8,332 bases of DNA. It comes from DASWJQ01 sp036397095 (GTDB taxonomy: Bacteria > Chloroflexota > Anaerolineae > Anaerolineales > E44-bin32). The stretch is taken from assembly GCA_036397095.1 (NCBI GenBank), contig DASWJQ010000007.1, forward strand, positions 1 to 8,332, given 5' to 3'. This document shows, one piece after another, positions 6,596 through 8,332 of this stretch. The notes beneath the pieces were generated by a model. That model did not search any database and was not told the DNA's origin. It saw only the letters and a list, made by a program, of their open reading frames with translations. The position numbers were made by a program, and so were the translations under genes. Each line of letters begins with the position of its first letter. Within the stretch, counting starts at the first letter, position 1.

Positions 6596-7579
6596 ATGAA
6601 AAGAGCGCTCATCAGCGGAATAACAGGGCAGGACGGTTCATACCTGGCAGAGCTGCTGCTTGAAAAGGGCTATGAAGTTCACGGGATTGTTCGGCGGGTT
6701 TCTCTTGAGGACCCGGTCCACCGGCTCAGCCGCCTCCAGCACATCCTGGATGAGATTCATCTGCACTCGGCCTCGCTGGAAAGTTACGCGAGCATCATCC
6801 GAGTGGTGGAAGATGTGTCGCCGGACGAGTGCTACCATCTCGCCGCCCAGAGCTTTGTAAGCTATTCTTTCGTCGACGAATTCTCAACATTGAATACCAA
6901 CATCAACGGTACGCACTACGTTCTATCGGCCATCAAGGAGCGGGCGCCCGATTGCCGAGTGTACTTCGCCGCCTCCAGCGAGATGTTTGGCAACGCACCA
7001 TACTCCCCCCAAAATGAGAAGACTCCATTCAATCCGCGCTCGCTGTACGGCATCTCCAAGGTGGCCGGGTTTCATCTCACCCGCAACTACCGGGAGGCCT
7101 ATGGCCTGTTCGCGTGCTCGGGGATCGCCTTCAACCATGAGTCCGAGCGGCGCGGGCATGAATTCGTTACCCGCAAGATCACCAGCGCCGTGGCTGAAAT
7201 CAAGGCCGGGTTGGCAGATAAGCTCCGGCTCGGCAATCTGGACGCCAGGCGAGACTGGGGCTACGCTCCTGAGTACGTTGAGGGCATGTGGCGGATGATT
7301 AAGCAGGATCAGCCGGACGATTATGTCCTGGCTACCGGGGAGACCCACAGCGTTCAGGAGTTTGTAAAGCGAGCATTTGAGTTTGCCGATCTCGATTGGA
7401 AGGAGTATGTGGTGGTTGACGATCAGTTCTTCCGACCCGCCGAGATCAACGAGCTCAGCGGGGACGCTTCCAAAGCGCAGGCCGATCTCGGATGGCAGCC
7501 TGAATTTGCATTCGACGCACTGGTGTCCCGTATGGTCGCACACGACATGGCCCAGGTCCGCGAGACTCGTTTGGAATGA
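6596..7579 (+). CDS. gmd: GDP-mannose 4,6-dehydratase
   Basis: Converts GDP-D-mannose to GDP-4-keto-6-deoxy-D-mannose with NADP(H), the entry step to GDP-L-fucose, GDP-D-rhamnose, GDP-perosamine and related sugars. The product is 327 residues, in the range of the shorter bacterial forms (E. coli Gmd has 373). It is an extended short-chain dehydrogenase: the dinucleotide loop is GITGQDG (8-14), LAAQSFV (82-88) follows, the active site has SSEMFG (127-132, Ser where E. coli has Thr132, and Glu129) and YGISK (151-155, Tyr151 and Lys155). Gmd-specific segments are FNHESERRG (179-187; most relatives have Pro instead of the second Glu), RLGNLDARRDWGYAPEYV (211-228) and FFRPAEI (278-284). GGGAG (6581-6585) lies ten bases before the ATG. 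It starts 70 bases after the ATPase gene and is probably in the same transcript. No GDP-keto-sugar reductase or aminotransferase is visible in the window, so the final sugar cannot be named. Confidence 0.95.
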   Translation: MKRALISGITGQDGSYLAELLLEKGYEVHGIVRRVSLEDPVHRLSRLQHILDEIHLHSASLESYASIIRVVEDVSPDECYHLAAQSFVSYSFVDEFSTLNTNINGTHYVLSAIKERAPDCRVYFAASSEMFGNAPYSPQNEKTPFNPRSLYGISKVAGFHLTRNYREAYGLFACSGIAFNHESERRGHEFVTRKITSAVAEIKAGLADKLRLGNLDARRDWGYAPEYVEGMWRMIKQDQPDDYVLATGETHSVQEFVKRAFEFADLDWKEYVVVDDQFFRPAEINELSGDASKAQADLGWQPEFAFDALVSRMVAHDMAQVRETRLE

Positions 7580-7594
7580 GACCAGCGCCTCATT

Positions 7595-7629
7595 GGTCAG
7601 AACCCCTTACGACGGCGATTGTTCTGACC
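7595..7629 (+). repeat. Nine-base perfect inverted repeat between gmd and the methyltransferase gene
   Basis: GGTCAGAAC (7595-7603) and GTTCTGACC (7621-7629) are exact inverted copies around a 17-base spacer. The dyad begins 16 bases after the gmd stop and ends 20 bases before the methyltransferase start. In RNA it would form a hairpin; there is no T-run behind it, so it is more likely a partial terminator, an RNA processing or stability element, or a protein-binding dyad than a strong intrinsic terminator. Confidence 0.45.
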
Positions 7630-7649
7630 GTCACTAGTTGGATTCCGAA

Positions 7650-8332
7650 ATGAATGAAATCTTCATTTCCTACGCGCAGAACTTCGAAGATGTGATGCTA
7701 TGGCGGGCGCTCAAGCATGTCGAGCAGGGCTTCTACATTGATGTCGGAGCCTGGTCGCCTGACGTCGATTCTGTGACTCGAGCGTTCTATGACCGCGGTT
7801 GGCGGGGGATCAACATCGAGCCGCACCCGAAGTACCATCGCCTGCTTCAGGAGACGCGACTCGGGGATGTGAACCTGAACATTGCACTCGCCGATGGCGC
7901 AGGGCAAATGTACCTTCATATCGTCGAGGACACCGGCCTTTCAACCCTGAATAAGGACATTGCCGCGCGGCACGAGGCGGAGGGATACCCGGTCCGGGTA
8001 GAGCAAAGCACGGTCTTGACCCTCGACAATGTGTGGGATGCACATGTCGTGGACAGGACAGTCCACTTCATGAACATCGATGTCGAAGGATCCGAGGGCA
8101 TGGTCCTCCGAGGAAACGATTGGACACGCCACAGGCCCTGGATTCTGGTCATCGAAGCCATGAGCCCTAACAGCCAGAAGCCGACACACGAAGAATGGGA
8201 ACCGCTTCTGCTGGAACACGACTATCAATTCGCCTATGCGGACGGGCTGAACAGGTTCTTCGTTGCCTCGGAACGATCCGAGCAAATCCCGGCCTTTCAG
8301 TTCCCCCCAAACTTCTTCGATCAGTTCAAGCG
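7650..8332 (+). CDS. FkbM family methyltransferase (partial, cut by window end)
   Basis: SAM-dependent methyltransferase of the FkbM type, which O-methylates hydroxyls, here probably on a sugar of the polymer. The 227 residues visible have no stop; the 3' end lies outside the window. The opening ISYAQNFEDVMLWRAL (6-21) is characteristic of the branch found in polysaccharide clusters. SAM motif I is YIDVGAW (29-35), with Trp where many relatives have Asn; SVTRAFYDRGWRGINIEP (41-58) follows, with the acidic residue Glu57 that would hold the ribose of SAM; IDVEGSE (143-149) is the hallmark FkbM motif; WILVIEA (164-170) follows. The start at 7650 is limited by an in-frame TAG at 7635-7637; only a TTG at 7638 is an alternative, and no strong ribosome-binding site is seen. 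Some members continue into a glycosyltransferase domain, so full length and extra domains cannot be judged. Confidence 0.9.
   Translation, partial: MNEIFISYAQNFEDVMLWRALKHVEQGFYIDVGAWSPDVDSVTRAFYDRGWRGINIEPHPKYHRLLQETRLGDVNLNIALADGAGQMYLHIVEDTGLSTLNKDIAARHEAEGYPVRVEQSTVLTLDNVWDAHVVDRTVHFMNIDVEGSEGMVLRGNDWTRHRPWILVIEAMSPNSQKPTHEEWEPLLLEHDYQFAYADGLNRFFVASERSEQIPAFQFPPNFFDQFK

Noticed and set aside
6923..7543. A 206-codon minus-strand frame
   Set aside because: It is antisense to gmd, whose catalytic motifs are unmistakable.
6564..7599. The 8-base word ATTGGTCA in both spacers around gmd (6564-6571 and 7592-7599)
   Set aside because: An eight-base match between two 70-base spacers is within what chance allows, and no larger repeat surrounds it.

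Overview
The window is part of a cell-surface polysaccharide (glycopolymer) biosynthesis and export locus from a GC-rich bacterium. Gene order and protein style (WecG/TagA glycosyltransferases beside a Wzm/Wzt-type exporter, GXGXXG-type Gmd, FkbM methyltransferase) would fit a Chloroflexota/Anaerolineae-like organism, but that assignment is inference; nothing in the window proves the phylum. There are no rRNA or tRNA genes, CRISPR arrays, insertion sequences or phage genes that I can see.

The layout is two divergent transcription units separated by a short control region at about 4501-4600. The leftward unit (minus strand) reads: a fused, tandem two-domain WecG/TagA/CpsF glycosyltransferase (4500 to 2896), a 271-base gap, a PAPS-dependent-type sulfotransferase (2624 to 1620), and a family 2 glycosyltransferase with a C-terminal membrane helix (1528 to 476). 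Bases 1-475 hold no gene I can support, only several short dyads that could act as an end of transcription for this unit. The rightward unit (plus strand) reads: an ABC-2 polysaccharide export permease with an unusual N-terminal membrane extension (4601-5746), its ATPase overlapping by four bases (5743-6525), GDP-mannose 4,6-dehydratase (6596-7579), and an FkbM-type methyltransferase cut by the window end (7650 onward).

Together the genes suggest this pathway. GDP-mannose is converted by Gmd into GDP-4-keto-6-deoxymannose, a precursor of 6-deoxy sugars. The WecG/TagA protein and the GT2 enzyme assemble sugars on a lipid carrier. The sulfotransferase and the FkbM enzyme decorate the product with sulfate and methyl groups. 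The Wzm/Wzt (TagG/TagH) pair exports the lipid-linked chain. Joint action is inferred from gene order; no substrate can be read from sequence alone.

The points most worth a second look are the WecG/TagA tandem fusion with both active sites apparently intact, the two extra helices at the start of the export permease, and the resemblance of the set to a teichoic-acid-like TagA + TagGH system. I did not find a wholly new type of system.
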